Assembly: GCF_030913655.1 (NCBI RefSeq)
Contig: NZ_CP133189.1
Span: 1,426,001 to 1,490,000 of the forward strand
DNA: 64,000 nt
Reading direction: 5' to 3'
Source: Clostridium sp. MB40-C1
GTDB lineage: Bacteria; Bacillota; Clostridia; Clostridiales; Clostridiaceae
Below, piece after piece: positions 1-9,275 of the stretch (positions within the stretch are counted from its first letter, which is position 1; every line of letters starts with the position of its first letter). Position numbers and translations under genes: made by a program. Under the pieces are notes generated by a model. It ran no database searches. It was not told where the DNA came from and saw nothing but the letters and a program-made list of their open reading frames with translations.

Positions 1-461
1 ATAAATACTACACAGTAGTGGTAAATGACTTTATGGCTCCGGATGGATGTAAAGGTGTTGGAGGCGATAAATATGATTTTACAGGAGTTAAAAATCTCGT
101 AAACACTCGAATCCCTATAAGAGAAGCTCTTATTGAAGATTTAAAAGCTTTAAATGGAAAACATTTAATTATTAAAGATTATGAAACATTGATAGCAGGA
201 AAAATGCCATTAAAACCTGGAGAAAATCCAAATCAAAAACCAGGTGAAAATTCAAATAATAATCCAAGCATAAGCAATGAACAAAACAATAGTAGTTCAA
301 ATTCTTCAAAAATTAATTCTAAGACAGCAGCTACTAAATTACCAAAGACAGGTTCTATGGTAGATACCACATCATTAGTAACTGTTGGAATATTAGTTAT
401 TTTACTTGGAATTGCATTATACTTAAGAGACAGAGAAGAAGAAAATAAAGATGTAGCTTAG
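1..461 (+). CDS. 5'-nucleotidase family protein, LPXTG-anchored (3' end only)
   Basis: The gene is open at the left edge and is read in the frame beginning at base 3. The first visible residues (YTVVVNDFMAPDG...GGDKYDF) resemble the end of the C-terminal domain of UshA-type 5'-nucleotidases / 2',3'-cyclic phosphodiesterases, which release phosphate from extracellular nucleotides. A low-complexity Asn/Ser/Pro/Lys linker follows, then the sortase signal LPKTG, a hydrophobic stretch of about 17 residues and a charged tail (RDREEENK). The protein would therefore be covalently fixed to peptidoglycan by sortase. The catalytic domain is outside the window, so the enzyme call is from the C-terminal fragment only. 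A hairpin terminator follows 36 bases after the stop. Confidence 0.72.
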   Translation, partial: KYYTVVVNDFMAPDGCKGVGGDKYDFTGVKNLVNTRIPIREALIEDLKALNGKHLIIKDYETLIAGKMPLKPGENPNQKPGENSNNNPSISNEQNNSSSNSSKINSKTAATKLPKTGSMVDTTSLVTVGILVILLGIALYLRDREEENKDVA

Positions 462-497
462 TGTTATTTAACTATCACAATTTTAAACATATTAATT

Positions 498-540
498 AAA
501 AACTGTGGACAAGTTTTAGTTCGCAGTTTTTAATTTTATT
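498..540 (+). terminator. intrinsic terminator after the nucleotidase gene
   Basis: Arms AAAAACTG (498-505) and CAGTTTTT (524-531) form a hairpin followed by a T-rich tract. It lies just downstream of the stop codon at 461. The rest of the 462-848 gap holds AT-rich DNA and the palindrome at 689-720; no gene was seen there. Confidence 0.7.
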
Positions 541-688
541 CTATGTAATAGCTCACTTTTTTAATAAAAAGCAGATATGAAAGTTGAGTAATTAGTTTAT
601 ATATAATTTAAAATTAGATTTATTATTAAGAATTAATATAAAGTAAATTTATACTATAATCCAATAATTATCTTTATTGATATAACAC

Positions 689-720
689 TTCTTATATAGT
701 AATATATTACTATATAAGAA
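689..720. repeat. perfect 32-bp palindrome
   Basis: TTCTTATATAGTAATA is followed immediately by its exact reverse complement with no spacer. It lies about 130 bases upstream of the signal peptidase gene in an otherwise empty gap. There is no T-run typical of a terminator. A dimeric-regulator operator or a DNA cruciform is possible; the function is unknown. Confidence 0.6.
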
Positions 721-848
721 ATAGGATTAATATATATTAGATTTAAAAACAAAAATAATTAAATTTATTATTTAAGCAAAATAGATTCATAAATTCAAAC
801 TGTGTATTAGAAAAGTACATATCTTATATTAAAGAAAGGGAGATTATT

Positions 849-1448
849 ATGAAAAGTTTATTGAAAGAAGAATGGGCAAAGTTTGTTGTATATGTAGTCA
901 TGGTATTTTCTATTGGAATAGTATTGAATAGCGAAGTATATGCCATTTCAAGGGTAGATGGACCTTCTATGGAAAACACTTTAATTAATGGAGAAAGACT
1001 ATACATAAATAAAGTTGGTTATCACTTTATTCAACCTAAAAAAGGAGATATAATTATATTTCTTCAAAATGAAACAAATTTAAGTTGTGTTGACAGGATT
1101 GAAAATGTTATTAAAGATATATCTATGAATGTAACAGGAAAAACTAGAACAAATAGACTAGTAAAGAGGGTTATAGGCGTTTCAGGAGATAAAATAGATA
1201 TAAAGAATGGAGAAGTATATGTAAATAATAAAATTTTAGAGGAATCATATATTAAAAACAAAACTTTTAAAAGGTCAGATTTAATTCATTACCCAATAGT
1301 GATTCCTGAGGGAAAATTATTTGTAATGGGAGATAATAGAGAAGTGAGTTTAGATAGTAGAATTTTTGGACTAGTAGATATTAAAAGTGTTGAAGGAAAA
1401 GCAGTGTTTAGGATTTGGCCTATAAATAAGATGGGCACCTTAAACTAA
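849..1448 (+). CDS. type I signal peptidase
   Basis: Membrane-anchored serine protease that removes signal peptides from exported proteins on the outer face of the membrane. One transmembrane segment covers about residues 11-27. The Ser/Lys dyad motifs are clear: VDGPSM with Ser40, and KRVIG with Lys106. The later box GDNREVSLDSR near residue 160 is the usual conserved region. About 30 extra residues, rich in Thr/Asn/Lys, lie between the Ser and Lys boxes, making this one slightly longer than the minimal clostridial form (199 residues). The ATG is preceded by AAAGGGAG at good spacing. It is monocistronic by position. Family call is firm; which of several paralogs it is cannot be told. Confidence 0.93.
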   Translation: MKSLLKEEWAKFVVYVVMVFSIGIVLNSEVYAISRVDGPSMENTLINGERLYINKVGYHFIQPKKGDIIIFLQNETNLSCVDRIENVIKDISMNVTGKTRTNRLVKRVIGVSGDKIDIKNGEVYVNNKILEESYIKNKTFKRSDLIHYPIVIPEGKLFVMGDNREVSLDSRIFGLVDIKSVEGKAVFRIWPINKMGTLN

Positions 1449-1640
1449 CTTTGTTCTATTCAATTTAGATAAATTTTAGTTATGTTTAATTTAGACAAAC
1501 TTTAATTCTATGAACATCAAAATAAAATTCATTAAAAATAGGGTTTTGTTTTAAATTTATAGTTATTTTAAAACTATATAAAATGAATATTTTTTAAAAC
1601 ATAGCCTACTATAAATAATTTATGGAGGATGAGTATAGTT

Positions 1641-2126
1641 ATGAAATTATCAATTGTATATTACAGCCAAACAGGAAACACAAAAAAGATAGCAGAAATT
1701 ATAAAAGAAGGAGTGGAAAAGTCAGGGGATATTCAAGTTAAAACTATGTCTATAGAAGATATGGATTATAAATTTTTAGAGGAATCAAAAGCAGTTATTT
1801 TTGGAACTCCTACATATTATGCAACTTTTTCATGGCAAATCAAAAAGTGGTTTGATACTTGCAAGGAATGTAATCTTTCAGGAAAATTAGGTTCAGTATT
1901 TGCTACAGAAAATGTATTAGGTGGGGGAGCAGATGTTGCTGAACTAAGTTTAATAGGACATATGTTAGTAAAAGGTATGCTTATATATTCAGCAGGTTCT
2001 TCAGAAGGACAGCCATATACTCATTTTGGAGCTGTATGCACTAAGGATGGCGATGAACAGCAAAGAGAGAGAGCTAGAATTTTCGGAGAAAGAATAGGGA
2101 ATAAGGCTTTAGAAATTTTTAATTAA
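1641..2126 (+). CDS. flavodoxin family protein (WrbA/NADPH-FMN reductase-like)
   Basis: Small FMN-binding protein. The phosphate-binding loop YYSQTGNTKK is at the N-terminus, and the aromatic FMN contact region GTPTYYATFSWQIKKWFD follows near residues 54-71. Flavodoxin-like proteins of this size (161 residues) carry low-potential electrons or act as quinone reductases in the cytosol. The start was set at 1641 because GGAGG (1624-1628) touches the earlier ATG at 1629 but sits 12 bases before this one; the four extra residues of the longer form (MSIV) are not typical. A strong terminator follows. The partner is unknown. Confidence 0.82.
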   Translation: MKLSIVYYSQTGNTKKIAEIIKEGVEKSGDIQVKTMSIEDMDYKFLEESKAVIFGTPTYYATFSWQIKKWFDTCKECNLSGKLGSVFATENVLGGGADVAELSLIGHMLVKGMLIYSAGSSEGQPYTHFGAVCTKDGDEQQRERARIFGERIGNKALEIFN

Positions 2127-2134
2127 GATATTTT

Positions 2135-2171
2135 AAAACACACTATCTAACTTTTGGTAGTGTGTTTTTAT
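2135..2171 (+). terminator. intrinsic terminator after the flavodoxin gene
   Basis: Perfect 11-bp stem AAAACACACTA (2135-2145) with TAGTGTGTTTT (2158-2168), running into a T tract. It starts 9 bases after the stop codon. Confidence 0.85.
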
Positions 2172-2220
2172 ACAATTATAGATATTGTAATTAAAATAAA
2201 CATTTAATTTATATAAAATC

Positions 2221-2250
2221 ATAACATTTTTTTAGGTATATCATATAATA
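2221..2250 (+). promoter_or_regulatory. possible sporulation (sigma-E/K-type) promoter
   Basis: CATATAATA at 2242-2250 fits the CATANNNTA -10 element of mother-cell sporulation sigma factors. An ATA lies 18 bases upstream at 2221-2223. The element sits about 30 bases before the start of the Asp-rich/Gly-Pro protein at 2282. Such matches are frequent in AT-rich DNA, so this is only suggestive. Confidence 0.3.
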
Positions 2251-2281
2251 AAAGTGTACTAATTAATAGGAGTGTTTAAAT

Positions 2282-2722
2282 TTGTATTTTCGTAATTTAT
2301 ATGATATGTATGACCTAGATGAGCTTGATGAATTTGACGAACTAGATCAATTTGATGACTTCTATGATGATGAGTGTACGCATTGTCCTTTTAGTCATAT
2401 GCATCGTCAATATCCTATTATGCCTCCGCCTATGCCACCAAGCGGAGGACCGGGAGGTGCACAAGGCGGACCACCTAGTGGACCACCACCATCAACGATT
2501 CCTCAAACTAAAGGAGGTATGCAAACTAAAGCTGTTGACCCAGGAGCAATTAGAAATTGCTTATATAGATTTGTATACATTTGGCCAAGAAGAGGTAGAC
2601 CATTTTGGGCATGGCTAGTTTTCGTAGGAAGAAGATCTGTTGCCGGATGGAGATGGAATGGATTTAGATGGGTTTATTTTGGAATGGACTTAAGAGAAAT
2701 CCAAAGCTTTGTATGTATGTAA
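2282..2722 (+). CDS. hypothetical protein with Asp-rich head, Pro/Gly middle and Trp-rich tail
   Basis: The 146-residue protein has three unlike parts. Residues 1-36 repeat acidic units (LDELDEFDELDQFDDF) and end in ECTHCPF. Residues 45-80 are low-complexity Pro/Gly/Met. Residues 95-146 are a compact basic-aromatic domain with six Trp and many Arg. There is no signal peptide. The start is a TTG with TAGGAG about 8 bases upstream. A possible sigma-E/K -10 element and the composition fit a spore coat or exosporium component, but this is inference; I do not recognise a named family. A terminator follows. Confidence 0.55.
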   Translation: MYFRNLYDMYDLDELDEFDELDQFDDFYDDECTHCPFSHMHRQYPIMPPPMPPSGGPGGAQGGPPSGPPPSTIPQTKGGMQTKAVDPGAIRNCLYRFVYIWPRRGRPFWAWLVFVGRRSVAGWRWNGFRWVYFGMDLREIQSFVCM

Positions 2723-2767
2723 AATAAAAATTTCAATTAGCTTACAATATATAATATAACAAAAACT

Positions 2768-2820
2768 ATACACCATATAAGTAGATAGTAAAGTATCTGC
2801 TCATATGGTGTATTTTATTT
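2768..2820 (+). terminator. intrinsic terminator
   Basis: Stem ATACACCATAT (2768-2778) with ATATGGTGTAT (2803-2813), extended inside the loop by GTAGATA/TATCTGC-type pairing and followed by TTTTATTTTT. It ends the gene at 2282-2722. Confidence 0.8.
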
Positions 2821-2992
2821 TTAATAGTAAGGAAAGCATTATATTTTATTTAGAATTATTAAAGTTTGTTTAATATGTACATAATAATTATATGTAAAAT
2901 TAAGTTGTTAAATAATTTATTTTAACAAAAGTATATATAAAAGTAATTTAGCTATATAGGCTAAAAATATTATTGAAAGGATGAATAAACGT

Positions 2993-3928
2993 ATGAAGAA
3001 GAAGATTATGATATGTTTTATGATTTTAGTTATGTTTTTTTCTACAGGATTTATGAAAATGCAAAAGTCAACAAATCTTGTATCTGACAAAGAAGATTAT
3101 GAAATAACAATGAAAAGAGATATTTTATGCCTAATGATGGCTTATCCAGAATATATTAAAGATGTAAGAGTGGAAAATGATAAAGTTTATCTAGTAATGA
3201 ATTCTGGAAATAAGATTATGTATGATGATAAAAGGGAAAAAAAATTTGATGAAAAGGTAAATAATCCTGATATTCAGGATATGATGGAACAATTATACCC
3301 CTTAAGCGATATCAAAAATTTAATGGATTCAGATTATAATCCCGGAAGAATAAGAACATATCCTTTATTAAAAGAAGTATATGGATATTCTAAAAGTAGT
3401 GTAGAAAAAAATCTTGTCAATGTAAGAGCAGGAAGTAAATATTGTCTATTTAATAAAAATAATAATGCAGCTAATTCTCTTAAAAAAGTTATGGAAGAAC
3501 TTAATTCTTTATCCAAAGCACAAGGAAACATATATTCAATTGTTTTTCCTGTTAATGGAACCTTTAATTATAGAGTTATTGCAGGTACTAATAGGTTAAG
3601 TCCACATTCTTTTGGAACTGCTATTGATCTTAAAAGTGATAAAAGAGATTATTGGAAATGGGCTTCAAGAGAACAAGGACAAAAAAGACTAGAATCTTAT
3701 CCTCGAGAAGTTGTTGAAATTTTTGAAAAGAATAACTTTATATGGGGAGGAAAATGGGGGAAATTTGATATTCTACATTTTGAATATCGTCCAGAATTAA
3801 TTTTAAAATCACGTTATTTTGGAAGTAAAAAAACTAATGAAAAAAATTGGTATGAAGGGGCACCATTTGAAGATAATGAAGTAAAAAAATATATTACACT
3901 TATAGATAAAGCTTTTAATATTGAATAA
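2993..3928 (+). CDS. M15 family peptidase, D-Ala-D-Ala carboxypeptidase type
   Basis: Secreted or membrane-tethered zinc peptidase acting on peptidoglycan stems or related peptides. The N-terminal signal/anchor begins MKKKIMICFMILVMFFSTGF. The C-terminal half has the M15 zinc site: SPHSFGTAIDL around residue 205 (His and Asp ligands) and HFEYRPEL around residue 262 (His ligand). The segment between residues 40 and 190 is specific to this clostridial group. The ORF can also begin at 2981, but GAAAGG directly abuts that ATG; 2993 leaves a workable spacing. It is preceded by more than 250 bases without a gene, so it is probably transcribed alone. Confidence 0.82.
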   Translation: MKKKIMICFMILVMFFSTGFMKMQKSTNLVSDKEDYEITMKRDILCLMMAYPEYIKDVRVENDKVYLVMNSGNKIMYDDKREKKFDEKVNNPDIQDMMEQLYPLSDIKNLMDSDYNPGRIRTYPLLKEVYGYSKSSVEKNLVNVRAGSKYCLFNKNNNAANSLKKVMEELNSLSKAQGNIYSIVFPVNGTFNYRVIAGTNRLSPHSFGTAIDLKSDKRDYWKWASREQGQKRLESYPREVVEIFEKNNFIWGGKWGKFDILHFEYRPELILKSRYFGSKKTNEKNWYEGAPFEDNEVKKYITLIDKAFNIE

Positions 3929-4037
3929 TATATTTATAAGCTTCAAATGTAAATATTAATAACCATAGATATGAAATGAGATTTTAAAAATATTATAGGA
4001 GTAAAATTAAATAAGATAATTTAATGGGGGGGATTTT

Positions 4038-5174
4038 ATGTTATACAGAAAATTTGGCAAAACAAGAGAGAGGGTATCTATACTTGGTTTTGGCTGTATG
4101 AGACTTCCAGTAATAAATGGAGATGAGAAAAACATAAATGAAATAGAGGCAATTAAGCAAATAAGATATGCAATAGATAATGGCGTTAATTATATTGATA
4201 CTGCTTATCCATATCATGGCGGAAGGAGTGAAACATTAGTTGAAAAAGCTTTAAGAGATGGATATAGAGAAAAGGTTTATTTGGCAACTAAATTGCCTTC
4301 ATGGTTAATAAAGAGTAGAGAAGATATGGATAAGTATTTAAATGAACAACTTAAAAGATTAAACACAGATTATATTGATTTTTATCTTGTTCATGCACTA
4401 AATAGAGAATACTGGGACAATCTAAAATCCTTAGGAGTATTGGATTTTTTAGATAAATCCATAAAAGACAATAAAATTAGATATGCAGGATTTTCTTTTC
4501 ATGATGAAGTGAATTTATTTAAGGAAATAGTAGATTCTTATGAGTGGAGTTTTTGTCAAATTCAATATAATTATTTAGATGAAAACTATCAAGCAGGGTA
4601 TGAGGGATTAAAATATGCAGATAAAAAAGAACTTGGCATAGTAATAATGGAACCTTTAAGAGGAGGAAGTCTTGTAAAAAACATTCCTAAATATATAGAA
4701 ATAATATGGAACAAATCTAAAATAAAGAGAAGTGCAGCAGAATGGGCATTTAGGTTCTTATGGGATAAACCTAACATACATGTTGTTTTAAGCGGAATGA
4801 ATGATATAAGACAAATCAAAGAAAACATAGAGAGTGCTAAAAATGCATATCCAAATTCTTTAAGTAAAAAAGAACTTAAACTTATTAATCAAGTTAAAAA
4901 ACTTTATAAATCCAAAATCAAGATAAACTGTACAGGCTGCAAATACTGCATGCCTTGCCCATCAGGAGTGAACATACCAGTGTGTTTTGAGCAGTTTAAC
5001 AATGCTTTCATGTTTGATGATATGAAAACTTTTAGGCATACTTATAATGTATTTATGGATAAAAAAGAAAAAGCGTCAAATTGTATTAATTGTGGTAAAT
5101 GTGAAAAAATTTGTCCTCAACATATTGCAATAAGAAAATGTTTAAATGAAGTCGTAAGCTGTTTTGAGAAATAG
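4038..5174 (+). CDS. aldo/keto reductase with C-terminal 4Fe-4S domain
   Basis: The TIM-barrel AKR part covers about residues 1-280: GFGCMRLPV at the N-terminus, YIDTAYPYHGG with the catalytic Asp/Tyr, ATKLPS with Lys and FYLVHALN with His. A ferredoxin-like tail follows with CTGCKYCMPCPSG near residue 297 and CINCGKCEKICPQ near residue 350, giving ligands for iron-sulfur clusters. Such enzymes in anaerobes reduce carbonyls with reduced ferredoxin or NAD(P)H. The substrate is unknown. The ribosome site is a GGGGGG run before the ATG. The gene is convergent with mscL, separated by a bidirectional terminator. Confidence 0.9.
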   Translation: MLYRKFGKTRERVSILGFGCMRLPVINGDEKNINEIEAIKQIRYAIDNGVNYIDTAYPYHGGRSETLVEKALRDGYREKVYLATKLPSWLIKSREDMDKYLNEQLKRLNTDYIDFYLVHALNREYWDNLKSLGVLDFLDKSIKDNKIRYAGFSFHDEVNLFKEIVDSYEWSFCQIQYNYLDENYQAGYEGLKYADKKELGIVIMEPLRGGSLVKNIPKYIEIIWNKSKIKRSAAEWAFRFLWDKPNIHVVLSGMNDIRQIKENIESAKNAYPNSLSKKELKLINQVKKLYKSKIKINCTGCKYCMPCPSGVNIPVCFEQFNNAFMFDDMKTFRHTYNVFMDKKEKASNCINCGKCEKICPQHIAIRKCLNEVVSCFEK

Positions 5175-5252
5175 ATAAGTATGTTTAGTAAAGTTTAAAC
5201 ATAGTAAGTAGAAATTTAAGATAAGTTAGATATGTTTTACGGTTAGTAAGAT

Positions 5253-5315
5253 AATTAAAAAGCAATGAAGAGTGGTAGAATAATAATTGGCTATAATCTT
5301 CATTGCTTTTTAATT
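5253..5315. terminator. bidirectional intrinsic terminator
   Basis: A perfect 19-bp stem: 5253-5271 and 5297-5315, with A-rich 5' and T-rich 3' flanks. It therefore works in both directions between the convergent aldo/keto reductase and mscL genes. Confidence 0.9.
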
Positions 5316-5339
5316 AATAATACTATGTAATTCCAATTA

Positions 5340-5771
5340 TTAAAGTTCTGAAGTGCAGTGAGGACATCTTGTAGCTTCAATAGAAATATCACTATAGCAA
5401 TAAGGACAGTTTTTTGTGGTAACAGGGTTAGGAACATCTTTTTTCTTAGAAAACTTGTTTATTTGCTTTATGACAATGAACATTGAAAAAGCTATAATTA
5501 AAAAATCTATTATATTGTTTATAAAAATACCATAGTTTAGTGTAGCTACTCCTGCTTTTTTTGCTTCTGCAATAGTTTTGAATTTCCCATCACCTAAAAC
5601 AATAAATAGATTTGAAAAATCAATCTTACCAAGAAACAAGCCTAATATAGGCATAACTATGTCGTTAACAAGAGAAGATACTATTTTGCTAAATGCACCA
5701 CCGATTAATACACCTAGAGCCAAATCAATAACATTACCTTTTACCGCAAAATCTTTAAATTCTTTAAACAT
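5340..5771 (-). CDS. mscL: large-conductance mechanosensitive channel MscL with zinc-ribbon tail
   Basis: Homopentameric membrane pore that opens on hypo-osmotic shock. The N-terminal helix and first transmembrane segment (FKEFAVKGN-like start, then [20 protein letters not shown]) match MscL, and the second segment lies near residues 80-100 ([17 protein letters not shown]). After that there is an unusual C-terminal extension with two CXXC pairs (CPYCYSD and CPHC), a predicted zinc ribbon, in place of the usual plain helical bundle. Start chosen at the ATG ending at 5771, with AAAGGTGG 8 bases upstream; the longer GTG form would overlap that site. Confidence 0.95.
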   Translation of the reverse strand: MFKEFKDFAVKGNVIDLALGVLIGGAFSKIVSSLVNDIVMPILGLFLGKIDFSNLFIVLGDGKFKTIAEAKKAGVATLNYGIFINNIIDFLIIAFSMFIVIKQINKFSKKKDVPNPVTTKNCPYCYSDISIEATRCPHCTSEL

Positions 5772-5841
5772 CTTGAGAACCACCTTTTCTTCTAGTACAT
5801 ATTAAAATTTTAGCATGTAAAATATAAAAAATCAATTTTGG

Positions 5842-7200
5842 CTAAATAGGGTACATTCCATTGAAACATCCTAAGCAAAGATTAGACCTTCCTATAGATT
5901 TTATAAGTCCTTTTATACTTAAATACCCAATGCTATCTGCTTGAAGATTTTTTTTTATATCATCTAAACTCATATAGGAACCAAGTAAGTCATTTTTATT
6001 AAATGTATCAATTCCAAAATGGCAACAGTGTTTTACTATAGGTGAAGCAACTCTAAAATGAACTTCTTTTGCACCACAATTTTTTAGCATAGCTACAATT
6101 TTTTTGCTTGTATTACCTCTTACTAAAGAATCATCTATTACAATAACTCTTTTACCATTTATATTGCTTTTAATAGGATTTAATTTAATAGATATACATT
6201 CTTCTCTAAGGTTTTGCGAAGGTTGTATAAAAGATCTATCAATATAATTATTTTTAGTAAAACCAGAGACGTAGGGTATTCCAGAAGCCTTAGCATATCC
6301 CATAGCAGCAGGAATTCCTGAGTTTGGGACTCCAATTACTACATCTCCATCTGCGGGACATTCTTTATATAATTGTTTCCCACATAAATATCTAGAATGA
6401 TAAACATTAACATTGTCAATAGTACTGTCTTCCCTTGAAAAATATATATATTCAAAAACACAGGTTGCTGAATTTGAATCGCTAGAGTAGTTTATTGATT
6501 TTAAGCCATTTTTATCAATAACTACAATTTCACCAGGCATTACATTTCGTGAAAAGGTAGCATTTATTGTGTCCAAAGCACAACTTTCAGAAGCAATTAT
6601 ATAGGAATTTTCTATTTTCCCTAGACAAAGAGGTCTAATACCTTTAGGATCTCTTATACATAAAAGCTTATCTGGAGTTAAAACAACAACAGAAAAAGAA
6701 CCTTTAATTTTTTTTACTGAATATATTATAGATTCTTCTATATTTTCTTTCCCAGAAGTTTCTATGAGTTTTAAAATAACTTCTGAATCAGTAGTAGTAT
6801 TGAATGTAACCCCTTTATCAATAAGCTCTTTTCTTAAAATTTCAGAATTAATTAAATTACCATTATGAGCAATGGCAATCTCCTGAGACTTGAAATTTCC
6901 TAGTAAAGGTTGAGCATTAATTACATTGCTATCTCCTGTTGTAGAGTATCTTACATGACCAATAGAACTAGAGCCAATTAAATTATTTAAAGTATCTTTT
7001 GTGTAAATTTCACGAACAAGTCCCATGTCTTTATAAGTGAATAGTTTATTATCTCTAGCTACAGTAATACCTGAACTTTCTTGACCTCTATGCTGAAGAG
7101 CATAAAGGCCATAATAAGTTAGGTAGGAGACTTTAAAATATTTTTTTTTAGAAAATACTCCGAATATTCCACATTCTTCTTTAAACTTATCTTTATTCAT
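5842..7200 (-). CDS. purF: amidophosphoribosyltransferase, last gene of the thiamin operon
   Basis: Converts PRPP and glutamine to 5-phosphoribosylamine, the first step of purine synthesis. The N-terminal nucleophile is Cys10 after a nine-residue propeptide (EECGIFGVF). The glutaminase motifs RYSTTGDS and HNGNL are present, as is the PRPP loop VIVIDDSLVRGNTS near residue 350. Cysteines near residues 245, 275, 443 and 446 are positioned for the 4Fe-4S cluster found in Bacillus-type PurF. Length (452) is normal. Its ATG follows the thiC stop with no gap, so translation is coupled to thiC and transcription falls under the TPP riboswitch. PurF product feeds AIR, the ThiC substrate, so the arrangement makes metabolic sense. 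Confidence 0.95.
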   Translation of the reverse strand: MNKDKFKEECGIFGVFSKKKYFKVSYLTYYGLYALQHRGQESSGITVARDNKLFTYKDMGLVREIYTKDTLNNLIGSSSIGHVRYSTTGDSNVINAQPLLGNFKSQEIAIAHNGNLINSEILRKELIDKGVTFNTTTDSEVILKLIETSGKENIEESIIYSVKKIKGSFSVVVLTPDKLLCIRDPKGIRPLCLGKIENSYIIASESCALDTINATFSRNVMPGEIVVIDKNGLKSINYSSDSNSATCVFEYIYFSREDSTIDNVNVYHSRYLCGKQLYKECPADGDVVIGVPNSGIPAAMGYAKASGIPYVSGFTKNNYIDRSFIQPSQNLREECISIKLNPIKSNINGKRVIVIDDSLVRGNTSKKIVAMLKNCGAKEVHFRVASPIVKHCCHFGIDTFNKNDLLGSYMSLDDIKKNLQADSIGYLSIKGLIKSIGRSNLCLGCFNGMYPI

Positions 7201-8514
7201 TTAATCATCATCTCTTAAAATGTTTATATTTTTACCTTCCATAACTTTATTCATGTTTCTAACAGCACACATTTTTCCACACATAGTGCAAGTATGTTCA
7301 CTTTGAGGAAGAGACTCTTTTCTATATCTTCTTGCTTTTTCAGGATCAATAGCTAATTTGAACATAGTTTCCCAATCTAAGTCTCTTCTTGCTCTGCTCA
7401 TAGCATTATCCCAATCTCTAGCACCTTTTATACCTTTAGCTATATCTGCAGCATGAGCAGCTATCTTGGTAGCAATTATTCCTTCTTTCATATCTTCTAA
7501 ATTAGGAAGTCTTAGATGTTCCGCAGGAGTTACATAGCATAAGAAATCAGCACCAGTAGATGCTGCAAGAGCTCCACCAATAGCACTAGTTATATGATCA
7601 TAACCTGGAGCTATATCTGTTACTATAGGTCCTAATACATAGAAAGGAGCTTCATAACATAATTTCTTTTCTAGTTCCATATTAGCTTTAATTTCATTTA
7701 AAGCCATGTGGCCAGGACCTTCAATCATAACTTGTACATTTCTTTCCCAGGCTCTTTTAGTTAATTCTCCTAAAGTCATTAATTCTTTTATTTGGCTAGG
7801 ATCAGTAGAGTCTGCAATAGCACCTGGACGGCAAGCATCTCCAAGACTTATAGTTACATCATATTTTTCACAGATATCTAATACTTTATCAAAATATTCA
7901 TAGAAAGGGTTTTCTTTTTCATTAAGTTCCATCCAAGCATAAAGCAAAGAACCACCTCTTGAAACAAAATTCATCATTCTAGGATTTCTTTTGAAAACTG
8001 CTGCAGTTTCTCTGTTTATGCCTGCATGAATAGTCATAAAATCCACACCGTCTTTAGCATGCTTTTCAATAACTCCAATTAATTCATCTTCTGTTATATC
8101 TTTTAATTCCTTATCATAAAATCCTACAGCATCATACATAGGAACAGTACCAATCATTCCAGAATACATATTAACTAGCTTTTTTCTAAACTCTTCTGTT
8201 TTACCAAAACAGCTTAAATCCATTATAGCTTCAGCCTTCATGTCCATAGCTGTTCTAACTTTTTCAAGTTCCGCATCTACATTGCAGCAGTCCTTTGAAA
8301 TACCTAAGTTAACATTAATCTTTGTTTTTAATCCTTTACCTACACCTTCAGCTTTTAGTGATTTATGATTTTTATTTGCAGGTATTACTACCTTACCTTC
8401 TGCCACTAATTCTATTAATTGTTTAATTTCCATGTTTTCCTTATTAGAAACTATCTCCATTTCTTTTGTAACTATTCCTCTTTTAGCAGCATCCATTTGT
8501 GTTGTATAATTCAT
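7201..8514 (-). CDS. thiC: phosphomethylpyrimidine synthase ThiC
   Basis: Radical-SAM enzyme that rearranges aminoimidazole ribotide to HMP-P, the pyrimidine half of thiamin. Conserved blocks [12 protein letters not shown] and [27 protein letters not shown] are intact. At 437 residues it is the short form that lacks the long N-terminal domain of proteobacterial ThiC. The C-terminal cluster motif reads CTMCGKMC (Cys409, 412, 416), that is CX2CX3C rather than the CX2CX4C usually quoted for ThiC. It lies between thiE and purF, 134 bases below thiE. Confidence 0.96.
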   Translation of the reverse strand: MNYTTQMDAAKRGIVTKEMEIVSNKENMEIKQLIELVAEGKVVIPANKNHKSLKAEGVGKGLKTKINVNLGISKDCCNVDAELEKVRTAMDMKAEAIMDLSCFGKTEEFRKKLVNMYSGMIGTVPMYDAVGFYDKELKDITEDELIGVIEKHAKDGVDFMTIHAGINRETAAVFKRNPRMMNFVSRGGSLLYAWMELNEKENPFYEYFDKVLDICEKYDVTISLGDACRPGAIADSTDPSQIKELMTLGELTKRAWERNVQVMIEGPGHMALNEIKANMELEKKLCYEAPFYVLGPIVTDIAPGYDHITSAIGGALAASTGADFLCYVTPAEHLRLPNLEDMKEGIIATKIAAHAADIAKGIKGARDWDNAMSRARRDLDWETMFKLAIDPEKARRYRKESLPQSEHTCTMCGKMCAVRNMNKVMEGKNINILRDDD

Positions 8515-8648
8515 TTTTTATTTCTCCTTTTCTATTTAAATTTTAGTATTTCAAAATACATTGTGATCTAATTCATTGCTATCAACGCTAATATTATTAA
8601 ATTTTATAAGCTATTCATATCAGTAGAACTACCATGGATTATATTAGT

Positions 8649-9275
8649 TTAGATAGACTTTATAATTTTATTTAATTTTTCAGAGGCTTGTCTTATATTA
8701 TCTTCTCCTAATATAGCTGAAATAACTGAAATTCCATTTACTCCAGATTCCATTATTTCTTTAGTGTTAGAAAAATTGATTCCTCCTATTGCTACACATG
8801 GAATCTTAATTTTTTTAGTTATTTCTTTTAAGCTATCCAGACCTATAGGGGTATTGATATCTTTTTTACTTGTTGTATAAAATATTGGACCTAATCCTAA
8901 ATAATTAGCTCCACAACTTTCTGCATCTAGAGCTTCATCTAAAGTATTTGCTGAAATACCTATAATTTTGCTTTCTCCAAGTATTTTTCTAGCTGAATTT
9001 ATAGGCATGTCACTTTGGCCAAGATGAACACCATGGGCATCTACAGCTAAAGCAATATCTATTCTGTCATTTATTAAAAGAGGAACATTATATTTTGAAG
9101 TAACCTCTTTTATTTGAAAGGCAATGTCTAAAAATTCTCTAGTAGATATATCTTTTTCTCTAAGTTGAACTAAAGTAACACCACCTTTTATAGCTTCTTC
9201 TACACAATCTTTAAAGCATCTACCATTTAAAAAACTTCTATCTGTAACAAGATATAGGCTATAATCTATAACCAT
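8649..9275 (-). CDS. thiE: thiamin-phosphate synthase ThiE
   Basis: Joins HMP-PP and hydroxyethylthiazole phosphate to give thiamin phosphate. The 208-residue TIM barrel starts with YLVTDRSFL and shows the family blocks [50 protein letters not shown] and VAIGGI. Its ATG overlaps the last 10 bases of thiM, which indicates translational coupling. It belongs to the riboswitch-controlled operon thiD-thiM-thiE-thiC-purF. Confidence 0.96.
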   Translation of the reverse strand: MVIDYSLYLVTDRSFLNGRCFKDCVEEAIKGGVTLVQLREKDISTREFLDIAFQIKEVTSKYNVPLLINDRIDIALAVDAHGVHLGQSDMPINSARKILGESKIIGISANTLDEALDAESCGANYLGLGPIFYTTSKKDINTPIGLDSLKEITKKIKIPCVAIGGINFSNTKEIMESGVNGISVISAILGEDNIRQASEKLNKIIKSI

